Shown one piece after another: positions 16,715 through 24,978 of a stretch of 64,000 nt of DNA. Both the position numbers and the translations under genes were made by a program. The notes under the pieces were generated by a model. That model saw only the letters and a program-made list of their open reading frames with translations, had not been told where the DNA came from and did no database searches. This DNA is from Streptomyces sp. HUAS YS2. Lineage in GTDB: Bacteria > Actinomycetota > Actinomycetes > Streptomycetales > Streptomycetaceae. Positions within the stretch are counted from its first letter, which is position 1. Each line of letters starts with the position of its first letter. The stretch spans positions 4,001,001 through 4,065,000 of the forward strand of contig NZ_CP137573.1 of assembly GCF_033343995.1 (NCBI RefSeq), in the 5' to 3' direction.

Positions 16715-17647
16715 TCAGGGGCGAGGGTAGACGTGGGTCAACAGGACGTCCGCCTTGGCGCTGCCGCCGCCCTCGGTGCAGGAGGCGTCGAGGACGTAGG
16801 CCTGCACCTTGGACGGGTCCGTGGCGTGCGGCAGGACGACGAGGTACGCCCGTGAGCCCTGGTAGTCGCCGGGCTGGAAGGCGAGGACGGGGTCGGTGCG
16901 GTCGGTGCCGGCGCGGACGCAGTTCGGCAGTGTCGCGTCAGCGCTCCGCAGCGGTGTGTTGCCGTCGTTCTCGGCGGTCAGGGACTCCGGGGCGTCCTTG
17001 GGTGCCTTGCGGGTGCCGTCGGCGCGCAGGAGTTCCTGGACGCGCTGGTCGATGCCCTCGTCGGAGAAGGGGGTGTCCGCGGCGCTCGCGGCGACGTCGG
17101 ACTTCTTGTCACCGCTGCTGTCGGCGGCGTTCTGCAGCGTGCCGGGCAGGAGCAGGAAGGTACCCAGGCCGAGGGCCGCGGCACCGAGGATGCCGCCGAG
17201 AACGGCGACACGGCGGCGGCGCCTGCCGGTCGGGCGTCCCGGACCGGTGGCCGCCCTGGGGCGGCCTGCGGGACGGTCTGCGGCGCCGGCGGGATCGGGG
17301 GAGTCCTCGGCGGCGGGGAGAGCCTCGGGAGCGTCGGACGGTGTTTCACGTGAAACATGAGCCGTCGCGTCGTCGGGTGTGGTGGCGCTGAGGAGGGCTT
17401 CGGCGGCGAGCGCGGCGTCGATCCGACCGGCGATCTCGGCGGGCATCCGGACCGGGCCGGGCAGGGTGCCCAGCAGTCCGCGGATCTCCTCCAGGGAGGC
17501 GCGTACGTCCGCGCAGAGGGCGCAGCCGTCGACATGCCTGCGTACGGCGGCGGTCCGGGCCGGTGGGAGCAGGCCTTCGGTGAGGTCGGAGATCTCCGAG
17601 ACGTCCGGGTGCTGTGTCGTGTCGGCCCTGCCGGTCGTGGAAGTCAC
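16715..17647 (-). CDS. membrane-anchored anti-sigma-factor-like protein paired with SigM
   Basis: 310 residues. The N-terminus carries a zinc anti-sigma (ZAS) signature with HVDGCALC (H-x3-C-x2-C) at about residues 38-45. A Pro/Ala-rich linker follows. One TM segment (VAVLGGILGAAALGLGTFLL) is at about 153-172, and an extracytoplasmic domain with two cysteines follows. GTG start overlaps the sigM stop by four bases, the usual arrangement for an ECF sigma factor and its anti-sigma. That function is inferred from architecture. Oddity: an exact parS (17343-17356) lies in the linker and is read as VSRET at residues 98-102. Confidence 0.8.
   Translation of the reverse strand: MTSTTGRADTTQHPDVSEISDLTEGLLPPARTAAVRRHVDGCALCADVRASLEEIRGLLGTLPGPVRMPAEIAGRIDAALAAEALLSATTPDDATAHVSRETPSDAPEALPAAEDSPDPAGAADRPAGRPRAATGPGRPTGRRRRRVAVLGGILGAAALGLGTFLLLPGTLQNAADSSGDKKSDVAASAADTPFSDEGIDQRVQELLRADGTRKAPKDAPESLTAENDGNTPLRSADATLPNCVRAGTDRTDPVLAFQPGDYQGSRAYLVVLPHATDPSKVQAYVLDASCTEGGGSAKADVLLTHVYPRP
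17343..17356. other. parS centromere site 4 (inside a coding sequence)
   Basis: Exact GTTTCACGTGAAAC within the linker-coding part of the SigM-partner gene, encoding VSRET in frame. Confidence 0.95.
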
Positions 17648-18342
17648 GCGCGCCCACCTCCGCCCTTCACAGCAGCTGGACCGTTCGGTCCCGTATCCGT
17701 TCGCCTCGACACCGGTGGGACGGATGTCCCCGGCGTCCGGTTCCTTCCCCCACCAGGGCCTTCGTTACCCCCTGTGTCCGCGCGCAGATGAGTGAGCAGC
17801 GGCAGCAGGCGGGCCCGGCCGCGTGCGCACCGGCTTTTGACCGTTCCGGAGGGGACATCGAGGATGCGGGCAGCCTCGGCCACGGGGTATCCCTGCATGT
17901 CCACGAGGACGAGCGCGGCGCGCTGGTCGGCGGGAAGTTTGGCGAGCGCGGCGAACAGTTCACGGTGCAGGTCCTGGCGCTCGGCGGGCGCCTCGGCGGA
18001 CTCGTGCGGTTCGAGGAGCTGTTCCAGACGGGTGGTGTCGTCGACGGGCGAGGTCTTGCGCGAGGCGGCCTTGCGGGCCCGGTCGAGGCAGGCGTTCACG
18101 GTGATGCGGTGGAGCCAGGTCGTGACGGCCGACTGGCCCCTGAAGGTGTGGGCGGCCCGGAAGGCGGATACGAGGGCGTCCTGGACGGCGTCCGCGGCCT
18201 CCTCGCGGTCTCCCAGCGTGCGCAGGGCGACCGCCCACAGCCGGTCCCGGTGACGGCGTACGAGCTCACCGAAGGCGTTCGGATCTCCCGCCACATGGCG
18301 TGCCAGGAGTTCCTGGTCGCTGAGAACGCTCTGTTCGTCCAC
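17644..18342 (-). CDS. sigM: ECF RNA polymerase sigma factor SigM
   Basis: 232 residues. Region 2 runs from about residue 20 to 90 (GELVRRHRDRLWAVALRTLGDREEAADAVQDALVSAF split over helices, then TTWLHRITVNACLDRARK). Region 4 is at about 130-180 (LPADQRAALVLVDMQGY, then VPSGTVKSRCARGRARL). The last 50 residues are disordered, Gly/Arg-rich. In S. coelicolor the sigma factor beside trxBA and parAB is called SigM; the name rests on that synteny. It overlaps its zinc-finger partner gene and lies 25 bp after the pseudokinase gene. Confidence 0.88.
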   Translation of the reverse strand: MDEQSVLSDQELLARHVAGDPNAFGELVRRHRDRLWAVALRTLGDREEAADAVQDALVSAFRAAHTFRGQSAVTTWLHRITVNACLDRARKAASRKTSPVDDTTRLEQLLEPHESAEAPAERQDLHRELFAALAKLPADQRAALVLVDMQGYPVAEAARILDVPSGTVKSRCARGRARLLPLLTHLRADTGGNEGPGGGRNRTPGTSVPPVSRRTDTGPNGPAAVKGGGGRA

Positions 18343-18367
18343 CGGTGAGCCCCCCTCCCCTGTGACG

Positions 18368-20068
18368 TCAGCTTGTGATCGTGATGTCCGAGATCTGGCC
18401 CCGGTAACCGCCGTCGGCGCTCGGCAGCTCGGTCAGCCAGACGAGGACGTAGCGCGTCTTCACCGGCTTGCCGGGAGAGAGCGCGACCCGGGAACCCGTT
18501 TCCGATGCCTGGGTGGTGTAGTCGCCCGGCGCGACCGGCATGGACGAGGCGTCCTCGGGAGCCGTGCGCAGCTGGACCGAGGTCGTGCCGTGGAAGGCGA
18601 TCTCCACCTTGCCGACCTGCTGGACTCGTCCCAGGTCCAGGACGATGCCCACGCCCTCCTTGAGGTTGCCGAACTTCGCGTAGCCGCGGTAGTTGCTGGT
18701 CGGCCACGAGGTGCTGGGGTTGCCGTCGTAGGCGCTCTTTATCTGTGAGGCGTTCTCCGACCCGTCGCCGAGCGGGTCGAAGTCGTGGGCGTCGACGATG
18801 GCGACCGGCTTGCCGGAGCCGGCCGGCTGCTTGTTGTCGGTGGTCTCGGGCTGCGTGGTCCGGGGGGTCTCCTGCTTCTTGTTCCTGTCCAGGAGCTTGT
18901 CCGCAACCTGCCAGCTGCCCAGGCCGAGCGCGGCGATGAGCAGCGCGGACACGGCCCACTTCAGGGCCTTGCCGGTACGGCTCGCCAGTGGGGCGGGCGG
19001 CGCAGGCACGGGCTGGGTGACCGCGGGCCGTGCCTGCTGACGGCCGTACGTGCCCTGCTGGTAGGTGGTGCGCTGGTATTCCGACGGGGTCGGGAACTCG
19101 GGCTCCGGCGGGCGGATCCGGGGCATCGCGGCGACGGCCTTGGCCAGCTCGTCGGGCGTGGTGCAGGGCGGTTCCTGGCGCGAGGCGGTGGCGCCGTCGT
19201 TGGCCAGGGCGCGCATGGCGATCTCGGAGAGGCCGCGGTGCACGCCGGCCCGGACCTGGTCGGGGGCGATCAGCCCGACGTCCTTGGGCAGTCCGGTCAG
19301 GCCGTAGGCGTCGCTGTCGTAGGGCCAGCGCTGGGTGAGCGCGGCGTACAGCAGGGCGCCGATGGCCTCCGTGTCGGTGCGCTGGGGGCGTTCGGCGCTG
19401 ATGCCGCGCAGGGCGGCGTTCACGGCGAGCCCGCGGATCCGGTACTGGCCCGTGGAGCTGCGCAGTACGGCGCTGGGGGTGAGCCGCAGGTGGGCCAGCC
19501 CCTCGCGGTGGGCGGCGGCCATGGCCTGGGAGACCTGGGAGACGAGCTGGTAGGCGTCGTGGGGTTCCATCGGGCCCGCTGCCAGCAGGGCGGTCAGCTC
19601 GGTGGAGTCCGGCAGCCATTCGTGCACGACGTAGACGAGGTCGTTCTCCTCGACGGCGTCGAGGACCTGCACGAACCGGGGGTCGCCGAGCAGCGCGGCG
19701 GACCGTGCCGCGGCGAGCACCGTCCGGGCGCGCGGGTGGTCGGCCGGCAGCAGGTGCACCCCGACGGCTCGGCGGAGCTTCTCGTCGACGGCACGCCAAC
19801 TGCTGAAACCGTCCAGACGAGTGACGCACTCCTCCAGCCGGTAGCGTCTGGCCAACTTGTGGCCGCTGTGGAGCTCGGGCGTCTCGACGGTGGGTTTCGC
19901 CTCGCTCTTCTTCCCGTCGTCGCCGCTGTCCGCCTCCGGCGCGCCCTGCTCCGCCGTGTCCTGCGCTTCCGCCACCCCGTCGGTCGCGACCGTGTCCGCC
20001 TTGGCGGTCAGCGGGTCATCACCGCTGTTGTCGGCCACGTCGACGGCAGCCGTGCTACGTTCCGCCAC
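18368..20068 (-). CDS. MurJ-linked membrane pseudokinase with C-terminal jelly-roll domain
   Basis: 566 residues from GTG 20068 (VAERSTAAVDVADN), chosen for AGGCAGGAACGACG upstream. A disordered acidic N-terminus leads into a Ser/Thr-kinase fold (about residues 65-290: LARRYRLEECV, VVHEWLPDSTELTALL). The fold lacks the key residues: the ATP-binding Lys motif is VGVHLL, the catalytic HRD is HLRLTP and no DFG is present. One TM (about 366-390) follows, then an extracytoplasmic discoidin-like domain. In mycobacteria the same pseudokinase/TM/jelly-roll unit is fused to MurJ, where the phosphorylated pseudokinase recruits FhaA. Here it is a separate gene downstream of murJ. Confidence 0.85.
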   Translation of the reverse strand: MAERSTAAVDVADNSGDDPLTAKADTVATDGVAEAQDTAEQGAPEADSGDDGKKSEAKPTVETPELHSGHKLARRYRLEECVTRLDGFSSWRAVDEKLRRAVGVHLLPADHPRARTVLAAARSAALLGDPRFVQVLDAVEENDLVYVVHEWLPDSTELTALLAAGPMEPHDAYQLVSQVSQAMAAAHREGLAHLRLTPSAVLRSSTGQYRIRGLAVNAALRGISAERPQRTDTEAIGALLYAALTQRWPYDSDAYGLTGLPKDVGLIAPDQVRAGVHRGLSEIAMRALANDGATASRQEPPCTTPDELAKAVAAMPRIRPPEPEFPTPSEYQRTTYQQGTYGRQQARPAVTQPVPAPPAPLASRTGKALKWAVSALLIAALGLGSWQVADKLLDRNKKQETPRTTQPETTDNKQPAGSGKPVAIVDAHDFDPLGDGSENASQIKSAYDGNPSTSWPTSNYRGYAKFGNLKEGVGIVLDLGRVQQVGKVEIAFHGTTSVQLRTAPEDASSMPVAPGDYTTQASETGSRVALSPGKPVKTRYVLVWLTELPSADGGYRGQISDITITS

Positions 20069-20185
20069 CGTCGTTCCTGCCTCCCCATCCGTTGCGACAC
20101 ATCCAACAGCCATGCCAATTGTGCCCACAGTCCGGCGCTATGCACGACACGCGGCGGCGGACGATGGTTGTGCGGGCCCGGTCGT

Positions 20186-22399
20186 CTAGCGCCCGAGGCG
20201 GCCGCGCACCATGCCGACCATGGAGTTGAGCTCCGCGATCCGCAGTCGCCGGGCCGCGACGAAGAACACGCCGAACAGTACGACGGAGCCGGCGACGAGG
20301 GCGACGAGAGAGCCGAACGCGCCTTCGCCGAGCGCCTTCATGATGCCGAACCCGACGGCTCCGGCCACCACCGCTGCGGGCAGCGACGCCAGGCACAGCC
20401 GGGCGTAGGTGCGCAGGACGTGCCCGCCGTCCAGGTCGCCGCCGAGCCGGTTGCGCAGCCGGCGCCACGCCACGCCGACGCCGACGGCGTACGCCAGACC
20501 GTAGGAGGCGGCCATGCCGACCACGGCCCACTGGGCGGGGAGCACGAAGTAACAGGCGGCCGAGGCTGCGGCGTTGACGCCCGCCACGATGACGGTGTTG
20601 TAGAACGGCGTCCGGGTGTCCTCGTAGGCGTAGAAGCCGCGCAGGACGACGTACTGGACCGAGTACGGGATCAGGCCGAGGCCGAAGGCCATCAGGATGA
20701 AGCCCATGCCCTGGGCGGCCTCGACGCCGCTGGACGCGTAGAGCAGGGTGCACATCGGAACGCCGAGCGCCAGGAAGGCGAAGGAGACCGGGACGATCGC
20801 CACGGCGGAGTTCCGCAGGCCCTGCGAGATGTCGTCACGGACGGCCCCGGGGTCGTCGTCGTGGGCGGCGCGGGAGATGCGGGGCAGCAGGGCCGCCATC
20901 ACGGAGACGGTGATGATCGCCTGCGGCATGCCCCAGATCAGCTGGGCGTTGGAGTAGGCGAGGAAGCCCGCGCCGTCCTTGCCGGACGACTCGCCCGCGG
21001 CGGTGGCCAGCTGGGTGACGACCAGGACGCCGGCCTGGTTGGCGAGGACGAACAGGACGGTCCACTTGGCCAGTTTGACGGTCTTGCCGAGGCCGTGGCC
21101 CTTCCAGTCGAAGCGGGGCCTGAAGCGGAAGCCCGTCTCGCGCAGGTAGGGGATCATTGCCAGGGCCTGGACGACCAGGCCGAGGAGGGTGCCGATGCCG
21201 AGCAGCCGGACGCCCTCGTCAGGGATGGTGGTCACGCCCATGTGGGACTCGGCGGACGTGCCGTAGACCCAGATGAACAGGCCGAACGTCACGATCATGA
21301 CGATGTTGTTGAGGACCGGGGTCCACATCATCGCACCGAACTTGCCGCGGGCGTTGAGGATCTGACCCATCACCACGTGCACACCCATGAAGAAGATGGT
21401 GGGCAGGCAGTAGCGGGCGAACGTGACGGCGACGCTGTTGGCGTCGGGGTTGTCGGCGATGGTGTTCGACATCAGCCGGATGAGCAGCGGGGCCGCGAAG
21501 ACGGCGACGGCCACGATCGCGCCGAGCGCCACCATGACGAGCGTGAGCAGCCGGTTGGCGTAGGCCTCGCCGCCGTCGTCGTCGTTCTTCATGGAGCGGA
21601 CCAGCTGCGGTACGAAGACCGAGTTGAGACCGCCACCGACGGTGAGGATGTAGATCATCGTCGGCAGGGTGTACGCGACGGTGAAGGTGTCACCGAGCAG
21701 GGCGGCGCCGAGCGCGCCGGTGATCACGAGGCTGCGGACGAAGCCGGTCAGCCGGGAGACGAGGGTGCCGGCGGCCATGACGGCGCTGGACTTGAGCAGC
21801 CCGGAGGCGCGGCCTCCCGACTTCTTCGGGGCGGGGGCGGGCATGGGAACCGGCTCCGGGGCGGGGGAAGGCACCTGGCCGGGGGTCTGTTGGTCCCGGT
21901 ACAGGTGCGCGAAGGCGTCGGGCTCGGGGTCGTCCTCACCGGCCCGGGTCACCAGGTCGTCGACGCCGGTGAACTGGACCGTGCGGGCGTCGTCGCCGTA
22001 CGGCAGGTGGCGCGAGGGGCCCTCGGGCTCGGGGGCGGGGGTCTGCGCCCACACCCGGGGGTCCGGGGCGTGCTGGGGCGTCTCCGGCTGCTGGTACAGC
22101 GGCTGCGGCTCGGCGTAGGTGCCCGGCGGAGGCGGCGGGTGCGCGGCACGGTCGTACAGCGCCTCCGTCACCGGGTCCTGGGCGGACAGGTCCTGCGACT
22201 GGTACGGGTCGTGGGTGTACGAGTCCTGGACGTAGGGGTCCTGTGCGTACTGGTCCTGGGCCTGCGGGTCCGGGGCGCCCTGCTGCGCCGGCGGCACCGG
22301 GGCCGGGCCGGTCCCGGGCGGCGGCGCGGGCGTTCCGCCGGACGGCGCAGCTGCGCTGCCCGCGCCCTGGCCGCGGTCACCGTCGTACGGCGCGTTCAT
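20186..22399 (-). CDS. murJ: Lipid II flippase MurJ (MviN)
   Basis: Flips lipid II across the membrane for peptidoglycan synthesis (MOP superfamily). 737 residues: a very long Pro/Gln/Tyr-rich cytoplasmic N-terminus (about 200 residues with repeated QDQYAQDPYVQDSYTHDPY-type units), then a 14-helix core starting GLLKSSAVMAAGTLVSRLTGF, where the essential Arg-Gly-Phe-type motif SRLTGFVRS is seen. ATG 22399. Upstream gene DUF6049 ends 45 bp away, and the pseudokinase follows after 117 bp, so a DUF6049-murJ-pseudokinase transcript is likely. Confidence 0.95.
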   Translation of the reverse strand: MNAPYDGDRGQGAGSAAAPSGGTPAPPPGTGPAPVPPAQQGAPDPQAQDQYAQDPYVQDSYTHDPYQSQDLSAQDPVTEALYDRAAHPPPPPGTYAEPQPLYQQPETPQHAPDPRVWAQTPAPEPEGPSRHLPYGDDARTVQFTGVDDLVTRAGEDDPEPDAFAHLYRDQQTPGQVPSPAPEPVPMPAPAPKKSGGRASGLLKSSAVMAAGTLVSRLTGFVRSLVITGALGAALLGDTFTVAYTLPTMIYILTVGGGLNSVFVPQLVRSMKNDDDGGEAYANRLLTLVMVALGAIVAVAVFAAPLLIRLMSNTIADNPDANSVAVTFARYCLPTIFFMGVHVVMGQILNARGKFGAMMWTPVLNNIVMIVTFGLFIWVYGTSAESHMGVTTIPDEGVRLLGIGTLLGLVVQALAMIPYLRETGFRFRPRFDWKGHGLGKTVKLAKWTVLFVLANQAGVLVVTQLATAAGESSGKDGAGFLAYSNAQLIWGMPQAIITVSVMAALLPRISRAAHDDDPGAVRDDISQGLRNSAVAIVPVSFAFLALGVPMCTLLYASSGVEAAQGMGFILMAFGLGLIPYSVQYVVLRGFYAYEDTRTPFYNTVIVAGVNAAASAACYFVLPAQWAVVGMAASYGLAYAVGVGVAWRRLRNRLGGDLDGGHVLRTYARLCLASLPAAVVAGAVGFGIMKALGEGAFGSLVALVAGSVVLFGVFFVAARRLRIAELNSMVGMVRGRLGR

Positions 22400-22444
22400 G
22401 CTTACCCCACCTCATCGTCCCCGGCCGACCGGCCACGACATCGC

Positions 22445-24796
22445 TCAACGGTCCACCTTCTCACCCGGGCCGGACCCGCCGCCGCTTTCGGGACCGGTGT
22501 CCGGCGTCGGGTCACTCGGCTGCTCGGGATCGTCGTCCTCCGCGGCCTCCGTCCCGTCCGCCGCGCCGGCCCCTTCCTGGGTCTCGTCCTGCGTCTCTTC
22601 CTGGGCCTCGGCCTCGGCCTCGGCGTTCCTGGCCGCCGCGCGCTTGCGCTGGCTGTACATCCGGACGCCCGCGAGGACCAGGAGCAGGACACCGCCGGCG
22701 ATGACGAGCATCACGGTCGGGGTGATCTCGGAGACCTTCACGGTGAAGCTCATCGGCTTGCCGTACGGCTTGCCGTCCTCCGTGTACAGCTGGGCGGTCA
22801 TCGGGACCTTGCCGTTGGCGTTCGCCGAGGCGGTGAACTTCACGGACTGGCTGTGTCCGCCGTCGATCTTCACGGGCTGCGCGGCGACGGCCTCGTCGTC
22901 GTTGAGCTTGAGACGGGTCGGCTTGGTGGACTCGAGCCGCAGCTCCAGGTTGTGCACGCCCTGCAGCAGCTTGTTCTGCACGGTGACCGGGATGGTCGCG
23001 CTGCGGCCGGAGAGGGTGAGGTCGGACTTCTCGATCAGTCGGACCTCCTCGGTCAGGCCCTGCAGATAGTCGAGGACCTCGATCCGGTACAGCGCGGCGG
23101 CCGGGGCCTGGCCGCGCCAGGACGTCGACATCATGCGGCTGATCGCGTTGCCCATGGGCGTCACGACGCGGTACGGCATGGTGAGGATGACCTCGAAGTC
23201 GTCCAGCTTCTCCCGGGTGGCCTTCATGTCGCGGAAGGCCTGGACGGGCAGCTCGTTCTTGCGCAGCTGCTTCGAGTACTGCGCGGTGCTGGGCACCCTC
23301 GTCGTGGCACGGGGGTCCGGGCGCACGGCGGAGGCCGCGATCAGGTCGAGCGACTGGGTCCAGCGCTGCGGCGCGAGGCCGCGCAGGGCGGTCGCCATCG
23401 TCTGCGCCTGCGAGGCCGTGGGCATGCGCTGGGGGGCCACGACGATGCTCCGCGCCTTGTCCGGCGCCTGCTGGGTGACGGCCAGCGTGTGAGCGAGGAA
23501 GCGCTGCACCGCGAGCGTGGAGGTCTCCGCCCGGGTCATGTCGCCCTGGAAGAGCGTGGAGAGCGAGGCGTCGGCGACGACCGCCGTGGTGCCGCCGCCG
23601 ATCGGCCGGGCGGCCGTGGGGGTGTAGCTGAGGTCGTCGCGGAGGCTGTCGCTGCGGGCGATGACCTTGTGGGCGCCGGCCGACGTGGCGACCTTCACGA
23701 TCGCCGGGTCCACCGCGCCCTCGACGGGCCAGGCGAAGTCGGTCGACGGCGTCACATGGAGGATCGTCTCCACGGTCGTCCCGGCCACCTCGGTGGCGGG
23801 CTTCAGCTGCCCGAGGGAACCGGAGACGTCCTTGCCGCGGTGGGCCAGGGAGGCGAGGTCGGGGTCGGCGAAGGGCAGCGCGACGACCTGGTGGCCGGCC
23901 ACCGCCTTCTCCAGGGAGCTGAGCCACTGCTCGGCGACCGCCTGGTTGCGGCCGGGGACCGTCTCCGTACCGCTCTTGACGTTGTAGTTCCGCGTCATGG
24001 CGTCGACGGTGGCGAGCAGGTCCGGGTCGATGACCCAGGTGACGGGGAGTTCCTTGCCGAGCGAGACCAGCTGCTCAAGCCGGCCGCCCGGGGCCAGCTC
24101 GGCGGCCAGGTCGTCGTTCTCGAAGACCGGCGTCTGCTGGTCGTCCGAACCGGTCTCGGCGGAGACACGGGCGGAGGAGATCAGCGGCCACAGGTAGGTC
24201 ACCTGGGTCTTCTTCGCGGTGGCCTCGGGCTGCCAGGGCAGGAAGGTCCGCTCGATGCCGAGGACCCGGTCGTAGTTCTGGGACGAGGTCCGGCCGGAGA
24301 GCGAGACACCGAGCTGGTAGACGCCCGGGTCGTCCAGGCCCAGCTTGGCGACCGGGACGGCGAGGGTGAAGTCCGCGCTGAGCCCGGAGGCCAGCTGCGG
24401 GATCTTGAACGTGTAGGTGCCGCCCAGGGCGGCCGGGTCGCTGTCCGCCCGGTAGCCGGTGCGCCCCGCCGCCTCGTCGATCGAGCTGCGGCTGGAGAGC
24501 CGCGGGCCGACCCTGAGGTCCACCGTGGCGGCGGAGACGGCCTGCCGGCCGTTGTTCGTCACCGTGCCGCTGATCTTGAGGGTGTCGCCCTCCACCGGAG
24601 TGCTGGGCGTCAGTGTGTCGAGTGACACGTCCACGGTCCGCGAACCGGTGGCGTCGTCGGCGACGGCCGCAGGGGCTGCGGGCACCTGGACGAGGCCGGC
24701 GAGCAGAGGCACCGCGGCCGCGAGAGATACCGTGCGCCGCAGCCACCGGCGGGCAGGTGAGGGAGAGGGCCCCTGGATGTCTGCCGCCTCGGCCAC
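22445..24796 (-). CDS. DUF6049-family secreted/membrane-anchored protein
   Basis: 783 residues. The Arg-rich N-terminus plus a hydrophobic segment (RRTVSLAAAVPLLAGLVQVPAA) is a signal sequence or anchor. A large extracytoplasmic region follows, including an Ig-like N-terminal part (TPVEGDTLKISGTVTNNG). One C-terminal TM (ITPTVMLVIAGGVLLLVLAG) leads to a basic stop (RKRAAARN) and a Glu/Asp-rich tail. The same gene precedes murJ in actinomycetes including mycobacteria (Rv3909-like context, from memory). Function unknown; envelope assembly is likely by association. Start GTG 24796 (VAEAADIQGP) has GAGGACGGG upstream; ATG 24859 has none. Confidence 0.85.
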   Translation of the reverse strand: MAEAADIQGPSPSPARRWLRRTVSLAAAVPLLAGLVQVPAAPAAVADDATGSRTVDVSLDTLTPSTPVEGDTLKISGTVTNNGRQAVSAATVDLRVGPRLSSRSSIDEAAGRTGYRADSDPAALGGTYTFKIPQLASGLSADFTLAVPVAKLGLDDPGVYQLGVSLSGRTSSQNYDRVLGIERTFLPWQPEATAKKTQVTYLWPLISSARVSAETGSDDQQTPVFENDDLAAELAPGGRLEQLVSLGKELPVTWVIDPDLLATVDAMTRNYNVKSGTETVPGRNQAVAEQWLSSLEKAVAGHQVVALPFADPDLASLAHRGKDVSGSLGQLKPATEVAGTTVETILHVTPSTDFAWPVEGAVDPAIVKVATSAGAHKVIARSDSLRDDLSYTPTAARPIGGGTTAVVADASLSTLFQGDMTRAETSTLAVQRFLAHTLAVTQQAPDKARSIVVAPQRMPTASQAQTMATALRGLAPQRWTQSLDLIAASAVRPDPRATTRVPSTAQYSKQLRKNELPVQAFRDMKATREKLDDFEVILTMPYRVVTPMGNAISRMMSTSWRGQAPAAALYRIEVLDYLQGLTEEVRLIEKSDLTLSGRSATIPVTVQNKLLQGVHNLELRLESTKPTRLKLNDDEAVAAQPVKIDGGHSQSVKFTASANANGKVPMTAQLYTEDGKPYGKPMSFTVKVSEITPTVMLVIAGGVLLLVLAGVRMYSQRKRAAARNAEAEAEAQEETQDETQEGAGAADGTEAAEDDDPEQPSDPTPDTGPESGGGSGPGEKVDR

Positions 24797-24978
24797 GCGT
24801 TCGCCCGTCCTCGTTGTAGTCAGTGGTGTCGGTGCTTGCCGGTTGCTGTGTCCACGCATGGTAACGATGCACGCTGTGGCGAAGTGCTGGGGACTGCTCC
24901 AGCAGATGCGATCGGCCCCCCGCGGCCGGGCGGAAACGAGGACGCTCCGGGCGGCCGGGGCACGTACCCTCTTCTGTT

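Noticed and set aside
18785..24625. A 1946-codon open frame on the plus strand
   Set aside because: It runs antisense through the pseudokinase, murJ and DUF6049 genes, has Gly/Val/Arg/Asp-biased composition and no domain; long antisense frames are expected in DNA with GC-rich third positions.
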